Shown here: piece by piece, positions 15,210 to 22,634 of the stretch
How the letters are laid out: each line of letters opens with the position of its first letter
Numbering within the stretch: position 1 is the stretch's first letter
Assembly (NCBI GenBank): GCA_964529265.1
Contig: CAZGVW010000101.1
Coordinates: forward strand, 1-41,776
Source: CAZGVW01 sp964529265
GTDB lineage: Bacteria > Planctomycetota > Phycisphaerae > Phycisphaerales > UBA1924
DNA: 41,776 nucleotides
Reading direction: 5' to 3'
The notes under the pieces: model-generated
Databases searched by the model: none
What the model saw: only the letters and a program-made list of their open reading frames with translations
Told to the model about the DNA's origin: nothing
Position numbers and translations under genes: made by a program

Positions 15210-15809
15210 TCAGCGATCCGGCGTGATGTCCTTCATGTTGGGGACTTCGAGTCCTTCGGGCGCGAAGGTGGATCCGAGGAAGACGCCGCCTTTGAGGGGC
15301 GTGTAGAGCTCGATGGAGATCTGGGAGATGGGCAGATCGGTCGTGCTCTGGAAGTGGGATTTGTCGGTGAAGGTGATGGAGGCAATGGTGAGGATGGGGA
15401 CGTTGTCGGGCAGGCCGTCGAGGGGCTTGCCGTGCTCGGCGCCGGGGAAGAAGGCCTTCATGGCGCCGACGTGCATCTCGCTGTAGTACCAGGCTTCGCA
15501 GGCTCTCTTGTCCTTGAACCAGGCGAAGATGACATCCTTGCCGGAGGCGGTGCGCGCGGTTTCGACGCCGAGGCAGCCGGGCGTGGAGGTGAGTCCGGCG
15601 AGGAGGTCGGGGAAGCCGCCGCCGTTCTGCTGCTGCTGAGCGCCGGCGGCGCCATCGCCCCCGGACTGAGCGCTGGTGGGAGCGGACTTGTCGGCGGGGG
15701 TGGATTTCTGCTGTCCCCAGACCTGCGTGGTGAAGATGGCGACACCGATCGCGGCGGCCGCGGCGAAGAGGGCGGGGACGACTCCGCAGGTTCCACATTT
15801 GCTGGCCAT
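15210..15809 (-). CDS. Membrane-anchored hypothetical protein, possibly ABM-like fold
   Basis: The protein has 199 aa from ATG 15809, with AAGGAG seven nt upstream. The N-terminus has one hydrophobic helix (~9-30) followed by a Gln/Ser/Gly-rich linker. The globular part (~70-199) contains GCLGVETARTASGKDVIFAWF, then KRACEAWYYSEMH and a strand ILTIASITFTD. The strand/helix order and the Trp/His helix resemble antibiotic-biosynthesis-monooxygenase or similar dimeric alpha-beta barrels, but this is inference from pattern. No cofactor motif is visible. It lies 114 nt upstream of the hydrolase on the same strand and may share its transcript. Confidence 0.7.
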   Translation of the reverse strand: MASKCGTCGVVPALFAAAAAIGVAIFTTQVWGQQKSTPADKSAPTSAQSGGDGAAGAQQQQNGGGFPDLLAGLTSTPGCLGVETARTASGKDVIFAWFKDKRACEAWYYSEMHVGAMKAFFPGAEHGKPLDGLPDNVPILTIASITFTDKSHFQSTTDLPISQISIELYTPLKGGVFLGSTFAPEGLEVPNMKDITPDR

Positions 15810-15936
15810 GGGTGTTCTCCTTCGCGTGGTGATGGAAGGGTATCTCTGGATCGTGCGCGCAGGGGGAGCCCTGGCGACTGGGGGCCGGTGGAGGGTTGTT
15901 GGGATTGGGGCCGTGGCGGTTTCGGCAGCGGCGGGG

Positions 15937-17445
15937 CTACGGGCAGGGGCCCCAGCGGCCAAGGAGTTCGCCGAGGTCGGAGGCGTTGGTCTGGCCGTCG
16001 CCGTTGAGATCGCCGGAGCAGGCGGAGGCGGCTTCGCATTCGTCGGGGACGCCGTTCATGTCGACGTCGGCGCAGAGGCCGGAGGCGATATCGCACTCAT
16101 CGGGGATTCCGTTGTCGTTGCAGTCGGCGCTGGTGTGGTGGAGGAAGAGGTCGACGAGATCGCTTGCGCCGTTGTTATTGCAGTCGCCGGCGAAGCCAAG
16201 GGGTTCGAGGAGATCGATCACCACCACTTCTCCGTTGAACGCATCGCGACCGTTGCGGCTCACGAAGACGGTGCGGCCCTGGATCGCGATTCCCGTGCCG
16301 AAGTGAACCGCCTTGTCGGCGCCGGGGTCGCAAAACTTGGCGCTTTCGACCCATGCGCTGCCCACTCTGCGGAAGAGGTATGTGGCGCCGAAGCGATCAT
16401 GCGCGACGCCCGCGCCTCTGGAAGCGCCGATGAGCAGGGCGTCGCCGTCAATTGCGAAGGGCCTGCCAAACCATGAATGGGCTTGCCGGTCGGAGGCGAC
16501 GAGCGGCGGCAGTTCCGTCCACTGGCCGTTCGATTGGCGCTCGAACACGTATGCGGCGCCGGCGCTCTCAAGCGGAGCGCCGGCAAGGAACGCCCCGGCG
16601 ACGATCATGTCGCCGGATATGGCGACATCCTCGCCGAATGCCTCAATCTGGGTGACCCCGGCGGCATGGAGCCGTGCGGTCTGGGCCCACTTGCCGACGC
16701 CGCGGGGCTGCCGCTCGAAGATATACAGTGCGCCGAGGCGGGGTCCTGCGCCATCGGCCAGCGGCGCCGCCACGGCGATTCGGCCTTCGCTGAGGTCGAG
16801 ACCGCTTCCGAAGTAGATCTCCGCTTCGGCATCCGAGGGCGCGAGTCGGGCCTCTTCGCCCCATTCGCCTTCGGGCGACCTCCGAAACACGAACACGACG
16901 CCTGACTCCTCGCCTGCGTGATTGTTCCCCGGGGCGGACGCCACGATCAGGTTGTCGTTCATGGCGAGCGCGTGGCCGAAGTCATCGCCCGGATGGGACG
17001 TCGACCCTGTGAGCAGCGCGACCTGGCGCCATTCTCCATCTTCGGCCTGCTCGAAGACGCACAGCACTCTGATGGGTTCTGCCGGGCCTCTTTCGGGCGC
17101 AGTCAGCGCCGTGACGACGACTCGATCGCTGTGCGCGTCGAGGCCGGCGCCGAACCACGTTGATCCCTTCGGTCCCGACAGCACGGCCTCCTCGCGCCAG
17201 GCGCCGTCGCCTGCGCGACGAAAGAGATGAACTGCGCCATTCTCGGCAGCGGCGTTGCCGATCGCGCAGAGGTCGCCATGCGCGGCGATGTCGTCGCCGA
17301 AGGTCTGCTGGCCAGATTCGTACTGCGCCGGCCTGAGTCGCGCCACGCCCATGCTGCTTGCCGCGGCGTGGGGCAGGGCGCTCATGGTCGAGAACAATGC
17401 AATTGCGAAGGGTGCGCAGATCGCGCAGGGCGGGATTCGGAGCAT
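15937..17445 (-). CDS. Exported FG-GAP repeat beta-propeller protein with Ca-binding tail
   Basis: The protein has 502 aa from ATG 17445, with GGAGG seven nt upstream. A signal peptide (1-29) precedes about seven FG-GAP-type blades, each with a FGxxxA and VASAP- or VYIFER-like pattern, e.g. FGDDIAAHGDLCAIGNAAAENG, split here by its turn. The C-terminus has short Cys/Asp-rich calcium-type repeats (DCNNNGASDL, DCNDNGIPDECDI, DVDMNGVPDECE), then DLNGDGQTNASDLGELLGRW and GPCP. This dockerin-like ending is typical of exported Phycisphaerae proteins. It probably sits at the cell surface; partner unknown. It is the first gene of a minus-strand run of four. Confidence 0.9.
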   Translation of the reverse strand: MLRIPPCAICAPFAIALFSTMSALPHAAASSMGVARLRPAQYESGQQTFGDDIAAHGDLCAIGNAAAENGAVHLFRRAGDGAWREEAVLSGPKGSTWFGAGLDAHSDRVVVTALTAPERGPAEPIRVLCVFEQAEDGEWRQVALLTGSTSHPGDDFGHALAMNDNLIVASAPGNNHAGEESGVVFVFRRSPEGEWGEEARLAPSDAEAEIYFGSGLDLSEGRIAVAAPLADGAGPRLGALYIFERQPRGVGKWAQTARLHAAGVTQIEAFGEDVAISGDMIVAGAFLAGAPLESAGAAYVFERQSNGQWTELPPLVASDRQAHSWFGRPFAIDGDALLIGASRGAGVAHDRFGATYLFRRVGSAWVESAKFCDPGADKAVHFGTGIAIQGRTVFVSRNGRDAFNGEVVVIDLLEPLGFAGDCNNNGASDLVDLFLHHTSADCNDNGIPDECDIASGLCADVDMNGVPDECEAASACSGDLNGDGQTNASDLGELLGRWGPCP

Positions 17446-17555
17446 GATCGGGCCTCCATCGGCTACGCTGAGATCGCCCTATCCATCGGCGGGCGCCCCT
17501 TCGGGCCCGGACAATCGGCCGCGCGCCAAGCGCACTCACGGAGAGCCCGTTCGCC

Positions 17556-18494
17556 ATGCGCCTCGCCATTGCCCAGATCGCCCCCGTGTTCCTCGACCGC
17601 GAGGCGACCATTCGGAAGGTGGTGGAGCGGGTGGAGGAGGCGGCGGGGGGCGGGGCGCGGGTGGTGTGCTTCGGGGAGACGCTGGTTCCGGCGTATCCCC
17701 TGTGGCTGGATCGGACGGACGGGGCGAAGTTCGAATCGGCGCTGCAGAAGGAGTATCACGCGCGGTACCTGGAGCAGGCGGTGTGCCTCGAGGATGGGCA
17801 TCTGGACGCGGTGCACGAGGCGGCGCGGGCGCGGAGGATCAACGTGGTGGTGGGGGTGGCGGAGCGGCCCCGGAACCGCGGCGGGCACACGATCTACTGC
17901 ACGCGCGTGTTCATCGATGAGCGCGGCGAAGTGGCCTCGGCGCATCGGAAACTCATGCCGACGTACGAGGAGCGGCTCGCGTGGGGAATCGGCGACGGCG
18001 CGGGGCTGGTGACGCACCGCGTGGATGAGTTCACGGTCGGGGCGCTCAACTGCTGGGAGAACTGGATTCCGCTGGCGCGGGCGGCGCTGCATGCGCAGGG
18101 GGAGGATCTGCACATCTGCCTGTGGCCCGGCGCGGCGCGGCTGACGCGGGACAGCACGCGGTTCTTCGCGTTGGAGGGGCGATCGTTCGTGGTTTCGGTG
18201 AGCAACGTGGTGCGCGAGGCGGATTTGCCGCGGGATCTGCCGGAGCGGGAGAAGATCGCGCGGGCGGGAGAGGTGCTCTATGACGGCGGCTCGTGCATTG
18301 CGGCGCCGGATGGATCGTGGGTGATCGAGCCGGTGGTGGGGAAGGAGGCCCTGCTGATCGCGGATCTCGATCACGCGTGGGTGCGGCGGGAGCGGCAGAA
18401 CTTCGATCCCTCGGGGCACTACGGGCGGCCGGATGCGCTGCGGCTGATCGTGGACCGTCGGCGGCAGGCGGCGGCGGAGTTTGTGGACGGGTAG
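17556..18494 (+). CDS. Nitrilase-family carbon-nitrogen hydrolase
   Basis: The protein has 312 aa. The nitrilase-superfamily triad is complete: E41 (VCFGETLVPAYPLW), K132 (HRKLMPTYEERLAWG) and C166 (GALNCWENWIPLAR). LMPTYEERLAW and CWENWIPL are characteristic of true nitrilases and cyanide-type hydrolases (branch 1) rather than amidases, so it probably converts organic nitriles to carboxylic acids and ammonia. An acidic residue E139, equivalent to the fourth catalytic Glu, is present. ATG 17556 lies 110 nt from the divergent FG-GAP gene. Codons are strongly G-biased (GTG, CTG, GCG). It is probably cytoplasmic, since no signal peptide is present. Confidence 0.92.
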   Translation: MRLAIAQIAPVFLDREATIRKVVERVEEAAGGGARVVCFGETLVPAYPLWLDRTDGAKFESALQKEYHARYLEQAVCLEDGHLDAVHEAARARRINVVVGVAERPRNRGGHTIYCTRVFIDERGEVASAHRKLMPTYEERLAWGIGDGAGLVTHRVDEFTVGALNCWENWIPLARAALHAQGEDLHICLWPGAARLTRDSTRFFALEGRSFVVSVSNVVREADLPRDLPEREKIARAGEVLYDGGSCIAAPDGSWVIEPVVGKEALLIADLDHAWVRRERQNFDPSGHYGRPDALRLIVDRRRQAAAEFVDG

Positions 18495-18764
18495 GCGCGG
18501 AGGAGGGCTCGAGGAACGCCAGGTCGCGCCGAACGGGGGTTGAACGCCCCGCCTGAGGCGGTTGCGCGGGCGAGGGCGAGGGGCGCCTCGGTTTCCGGGC
18601 CGTCGCGCTTGGTGGGGTTGCGCGGGTCGCATAACCTTCGGTGGGGCCGGCGGCTCGCGGAAGCATTTGCATTTCCCGGGGGGCGCGGCATGAAGGAGAA
18701 GCGGAGTCCGGATGCGCCAACGCGGCGCGGACGGCCTTTCGCTCAGCACGGAGAGGAGCCAGAG

Positions 18765-19427
18765 ATGACGACCACCAGCGCCCACAATGTCCGCCTGTTT
18801 GCCGCGGTTGCAGGCCTCGGCCTCTGCTGCGGCGCCGCGTCAGCCGCGACATATTCGTTCACGGCGATTTCGGACAACAACGCGGTGAACACGGCGATCG
18901 GCGAGGCGCAGTTGTTCGTGGACGTGACGGACGCGGGCACGAACATGGGCGGCGCGAAACTCGTCTCGTTCCTGTTCCGGAACACGGGGCCGGATCCCTC
19001 GGTGATTGCGAACGCGTACTGGGATGACGACGGGAATGCGCTGCTTGCGATCGATTCGATCGACGACGGCGGGATGGGCGTGGGGTTCGACGTGAACGGC
19101 GCGCCGCCGGACCTGCCGGAGGGGACGAACGTCTCGTTCAGCGCCGATCATCGCGTTCGCGCCGACAACCCGGCGCCGACGAACGGCGTGGGGCCGGGCG
19201 AAGAGGTCGCGATCATCTTCTCGCTCGAGACGGGGTTCATGTTCATGGACGTGCTCGACATGCTGAACGAGGGCGACCTGCGCATCGGCCTGCACGTGAT
19301 CTCGATCGGGCCGACGGCGGGGAGCGAATCGTTCGTGAACAACGGCATGGTTGTGCCGCTGCCTTCGGGCGCGGGGCTGGCCGCGGCGGGGATGGGCTTG
19401 ATCGCGCTGCGGCGCCGGCGCCGGTGA
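18765..19427 (+). CDS. Exported protein with PEP-CTERM-like sorting tail
   Basis: The protein has 220 aa from ATG 18765, with GAGGAG six nt upstream; an in-frame ATG at 18690 lacks a signal-like N-terminus. The signal peptide spans MTTTSAHNVRLFAAVAGLGL to about residue 27 (GAASA). The body is acidic and beta-rich, without a domain I recognise. The C-terminus is VPLPSGAGLAAAGMGLIALR followed by an Arg cluster, the tripartite Pro motif/TM/Arg signal used for exosortase-type or analogous sorting in planctomycetes. Likely a surface protein. No exosortase gene is in the window. The 270 nt upstream hold no clear riboswitch. Confidence 0.82.
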   Translation: MTTTSAHNVRLFAAVAGLGLCCGAASAATYSFTAISDNNAVNTAIGEAQLFVDVTDAGTNMGGAKLVSFLFRNTGPDPSVIANAYWDDDGNALLAIDSIDDGGMGVGFDVNGAPPDLPEGTNVSFSADHRVRADNPAPTNGVGPGEEVAIIFSLETGFMFMDVLDMLNEGDLRIGLHVISIGPTAGSESFVNNGMVVPLPSGAGLAAAGMGLIALRRRRR

Positions 19428-19445
19428 GGCGGCGGCGGGGGTCGC

Positions 19446-20525
19446 TCAGCGCGGCGGCTTCGTGAACACGGCGTAGAAACTGGAGAGCGCGCGCGGGCCG
19501 GGCTCGAAGGCGAGGCCTGCGCGCTCGGCGCTGCGCCGGAGCATGTCCGGGTGCGTGAAGTGCGTGGTGCGGTAGACAGCCGCGGCGCGGTCCGTGCGCT
19601 CCCACCGGGCGATTTCGTCCTGCGTCCAGTCCTTGAAATGGATCATGGCGGCGCCGCCGGGGCGAAGGACTCGCGCGAGGGAGAGGAGCCAGCGGTGCGC
19701 GACGTCGATCTTGACGTGCACGAAGCAATCGACGCTGAAGGCGAAGTCGATGGATTCATCCGCGACCCCCGGAAGCAGCGCGGATTCATCGTGGACGAGG
19801 CGGAGGTCGTCGAGCCGGTGCGCGAAGCGGCGCTCGAAGACTTCCTCCAGCAATCGGCGGCTGAAATCGACGGCGGTGAATGCGCGGGCGCGCGGAAGAA
19901 GATGCTCGGAGTACGTGCCGGAGCCGGGGCCGATTTCGAGCATGTCGGCGCCGGCGCCCGGGGCGCGCTCGAGAAGCGGATCGAGCAGGGCGCTCCACGT
20001 GGTGTGGTCGGCGCGGGGCCAGGCGAAGTCGTAGGGGATGTCGCGCCCCCGGAGGCGGGCGCGACGGAGATCCTCGTGGGCGATGAGGGATTCGTCCCAG
20101 TGCTTGGATTCGAGGATGGGCGGGACGGCGCGGATGTCGATGCCCGCTTTGCGGAACACGCGGCGGCGGGACCACATGCGCAGGGCTTCTTCAAGGGCGC
20201 CGGGAGGCGCACAGATCACCACGCCGCGGATTCCACGCGCGACGGCTTCTTCGGGCGTGACGATGGGTCGGCCGAGGGCCCTTCCGCCAGAAGCGCCATC
20301 GTCACGAATGAACAGTTCCACGCCCCTCGCCCGCGCGCCCAGCGCTTCCATCGCGGCGAGCGCCTCCGGCCCGCCCCCGTACATGGCGACGGGGGTCGCG
20401 CCGACGGCGTCGAGGCGGAGCAGCGCGTCGCCCAGTTGCGCGGCGAGGGCCGCGGCTTCGAGAGGGGCGACGCAATCGGTTGACGCTGATGGCGGTGGCG
20501 CGGCGGTGAGCGTATGCGGCGGCAT
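19446..20525 (-). CDS. Two-domain SAM-dependent methyltransferase
   Basis: The protein has 359 aa. Residues ~40-140 form a Rossmann-like domain (ATPVAMYGGGPEALAAMEAL, IVTPEEAVARGIRGVVICAP) similar to the nucleotide-binding part of PglD/sugar-dehydrogenase-like proteins. Residues ~180-355 are a class I methyltransferase with motif I MLEIGPGSGTYSEHL, AFTAVDFS for strand 2, DFAFSVDCFVHV for strand 4 and LARVLRPGGAAMIHFKDW. The fusion suggests that a small-molecule or glycan precursor is recognised by the first domain and methylated by the second. The substrate is unknown. ATG 20525 lies 212 nt from the divergent hypothetical gene, with a strong hairpin between. Confidence 0.8.
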   Translation of the reverse strand: MPPHTLTAAPPPSASTDCVAPLEAAALAAQLGDALLRLDAVGATPVAMYGGGPEALAAMEALGARARGVELFIRDDGASGGRALGRPIVTPEEAVARGIRGVVICAPPGALEEALRMWSRRRVFRKAGIDIRAVPPILESKHWDESLIAHEDLRRARLRGRDIPYDFAWPRADHTTWSALLDPLLERAPGAGADMLEIGPGSGTYSEHLLPRARAFTAVDFSRRLLEEVFERRFAHRLDDLRLVHDESALLPGVADESIDFAFSVDCFVHVKIDVAHRWLLSLARVLRPGGAAMIHFKDWTQDEIARWERTDRAAAVYRTTHFTHPDMLRRSAERAGLAFEPGPRALSSFYAVFTKPPR

Positions 20526-20593
20526 GGCAGCGTCGGGATCGGCTGGAGGCGGTCTGGGGCTTGACCAATCGGGGGGGCGGGCTGTGGTGTCTG

Positions 20594-20629
20594 CGTGGTG
20601 CAGTGGCTCAAAGCAGCCGCTGCACCACG
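20594..20629. promoter_or_regulatory. 15-bp hairpin in a divergent intergenic region
   Basis: The arms 20594-20608 (CGTGGTGCAGTGGCT) and 20615-20629 (AGCCGCTGCACCACG) pair at all 15 positions, with one G-T wobble, around the loop CAAAGC. It lies in the 212-nt space between the methyltransferase (minus) and the 239-aa hypothetical gene (plus). No T run follows. It could be an operator for a dimeric regulator or a 5'-UTR structure. Confidence 0.55.
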
Positions 20630-20737
20630 GCGCCCCCAGAGGTTCCGGGCGTCTGCGCCTTCGGTTCGCGGCGCTTGCGGGTGGGCGGGCTGCCGCCGCT
20701 ATCCTCGCCGCGGCTTTTCCACGCCGGAGCGATGCGA

Positions 20738-21457
20738 ATGGGACTCGATCTCTACGCCGGCTCGCTGACGCGCTATTTCACGCGCGATTTCCAGACGCCG
20801 TCGCAGCGCCCGGCGGCGGGAGGGAAGGGCGCGACGACGGTGCGCGTGACGCTGGAGGGCCGGGCGCGGTCGGAGCGGCGGGCGCCGGACCCCGGCCTCG
20901 ACCCCGGCGGCGTGCGGCGGCGCGTGATGATGTGGCGGGCGGCGCTCGCGCAGCGGCTGGGCGAACAGATGACCGGGCGGCTCGATTGGGACGAATCCAA
21001 CGCTTCGCTCTGGATGTGCGAGCAGCCGACGTGGACGGGGTACGGCGGGCTCGTGCTGTTCGCGGCGTACACGGAGCGGCCGGACCTGGCGCCCGCGGCG
21101 ATCGACATCGATGCATGGGCCGCGGACGCGGCGTACAAGGCGGCGCGCGCGGATGACGAATCGACGTACCTGCACCTCTACCGGGCGGAAATGTGGGTTC
21201 CCGCGGCTTTTCCGTGGCCGATCCGCATGGAGGGGCTGACCCGGAACACGGTGGCGGTGGGCTCGCTCACGGCGCTGGTGGAGGAACTGGCGGACCTGAA
21301 TGCGCGCACGTGGGAGGTTGATCTACGGCCTGATGCGCTGACGCCGCCGGAGGTGAGCACGGATTTCGAAGCCGCGGCGTGGCGGGGGTTCAGCGTGTTC
21401 TACGACATGGCGCGTCGCGCGAAGTGGCACGGGCTGCCGATGGTGATGGATTATTGA
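20738..21457 (+). CDS. Hypothetical protein with MGLDLYAGSLTRYF start
   Basis: The protein has 239 aa from ATG 20738, preceded by GGAG eight nt upstream; ATG 20732 would add two residues. The N-terminus MGLDLYAGSLTRYFTRDF is a signature I associate with small conserved cytoplasmic proteins of unknown function. The body is Trp- and Asp-rich (LDWDESNASLWMCEQPTWTG, YLHLYRAEMWVPAAFPWPI) with no transmembrane helix or catalytic motif. Its last 7 nt overlap the end of the convergent DUF4236 gene. A role as a toxin-immunity-like or stress protein cannot be argued from sequence. Confidence 0.72.
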   Translation: MGLDLYAGSLTRYFTRDFQTPSQRPAAGGKGATTVRVTLEGRARSERRAPDPGLDPGGVRRRVMMWRAALAQRLGEQMTGRLDWDESNASLWMCEQPTWTGYGGLVLFAAYTERPDLAPAAIDIDAWAADAAYKAARADDESTYLHLYRAEMWVPAAFPWPIRMEGLTRNTVAVGSLTALVEELADLNARTWEVDLRPDALTPPEVSTDFEAAAWRGFSVFYDMARRAKWHGLPMVMDY

Positions 21458-22596
21458 ATACCGGAGCCCATTCGCTGTCGCGTCACGAGAAGGCCGATGT
21501 TCTCATCGCGAGGATCGTCGTCTTGGGCAGCATCGACACGCAACCCCGCGCAGCGTTGCAACGCCGCGCAGAGTTGAGTCGCTGCGTCGACTCGGCTCGT
21601 CTGGATAGTCAGACCGAAGCCGATCGTCGCGCTGAGCCGCAACTGCCCGTATCGACAGATGGGAACTTGGTGATTGTCCCGGAACCGGCGATCTGGAGAC
21701 CCGTCCTTGTTCACAAAGCGCCACCGATGCCCGATGACCTCGGCGTCACCAGGCGGACCGTTGAACTCGAGCGTCTCGATTGAATCCGCAACGATGTGTA
21801 GATCGGCCACGCGGATGGACTTGATCGCATCTGGGTCCCAGAGCAGGAGCCGGTCTGGCAGCAGGTACATTGAACGGCCACGGTCTTGGATCAAGAACAT
21901 CGGCGCGTTCGTACTGACGCGAGAAGGTGTCGTCCGCATGACATGAATCGACCGCGTTTGAATGATCGTGCTTGCACCGGCTGTTCGCCGCGTATCCTCA
22001 ACCTCGGAGGTTGCCACGACGCCTGTTACGCGCATGCAGCGCATCACGTGCTCGAAAGCAGCTTCAAACTCTGCAAACACAGAAGCCGTCCCGGTATCGA
22101 CCGCATACTCAAGGTGAAGCCATCGCCGACGTCGATCGCGATTGGCGAGCACGACGCAGATCGCAATCGTGCCAATGGCGCTCATCACTGGGAATGTCCA
22201 ATAGACTGGGACAATCGGCGCGACGCTCTCGGCGAGCCAAAGCGTTCCAAGACCACCGGGGAGCAGCGGCCACGGCCACAGCGGCCAACGTCGTCTGCGG
22301 ACCCCCAGTTCCTTGACCAGCGCATCGTCAGACTCGCCGACCCTGACCCAGGCATGCGAGCCAGCCCCCGGCGCGAGTGCGAGCATTGACGTTGTCGATT
22401 GAGAGCCACCGGGCGCCCCGGTGAAGGAGAGGCGCTCGCGGAAGTAGATGCCCCCACGCCCGCCATGCACATATGCGCCGCGAGGCCCAAGCCCGATCCT
22501 CGCGCCCTTCACCCCTGCCGACACTCCGATTCCGGACTTCGAGAGATTGAAGCGCAACGGACCTGCCTTGAATGCCTTGCGAATGTAAAATGGCAT
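21451..22596 (-). CDS. DUF4236 domain membrane protein
   Basis: The protein has 381 aa from ATG 22596. The N-terminus PFYIRKAFKAGPLRFNLSKS, followed by GIGVSAGVKGARIGLGPRG, is the DUF4236 signature found in proteins of unknown function. Two hydrophobic segments follow at ~100-150, ending in an RDRRRRW stop. The C-terminal half is a soluble domain rich in Thr/Arg with no recognised motif. The gene looks less GC-rich than its neighbours and uses A/T-ending codons more often, hinting at more recent acquisition. It overlaps the preceding convergent gene by 7 nt and lies 38 nt from the mutS start codon side. Confidence 0.8.
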   Translation of the reverse strand: MPFYIRKAFKAGPLRFNLSKSGIGVSAGVKGARIGLGPRGAYVHGGRGGIYFRERLSFTGAPGGSQSTTSMLALAPGAGSHAWVRVGESDDALVKELGVRRRRWPLWPWPLLPGGLGTLWLAESVAPIVPVYWTFPVMSAIGTIAICVVLANRDRRRRWLHLEYAVDTGTASVFAEFEAAFEHVMRCMRVTGVVATSEVEDTRRTAGASTIIQTRSIHVMRTTPSRVSTNAPMFLIQDRGRSMYLLPDRLLLWDPDAIKSIRVADLHIVADSIETLEFNGPPGDAEVIGHRWRFVNKDGSPDRRFRDNHQVPICRYGQLRLSATIGFGLTIQTSRVDAATQLCAALQRCAGLRVDAAQDDDPRDENIGLLVTRQRMGSGIQ

Positions 22597-22634
22597 AGGG
22601 GCGGCCCTCCAACGTTGGACACCAGTATAGGTTG

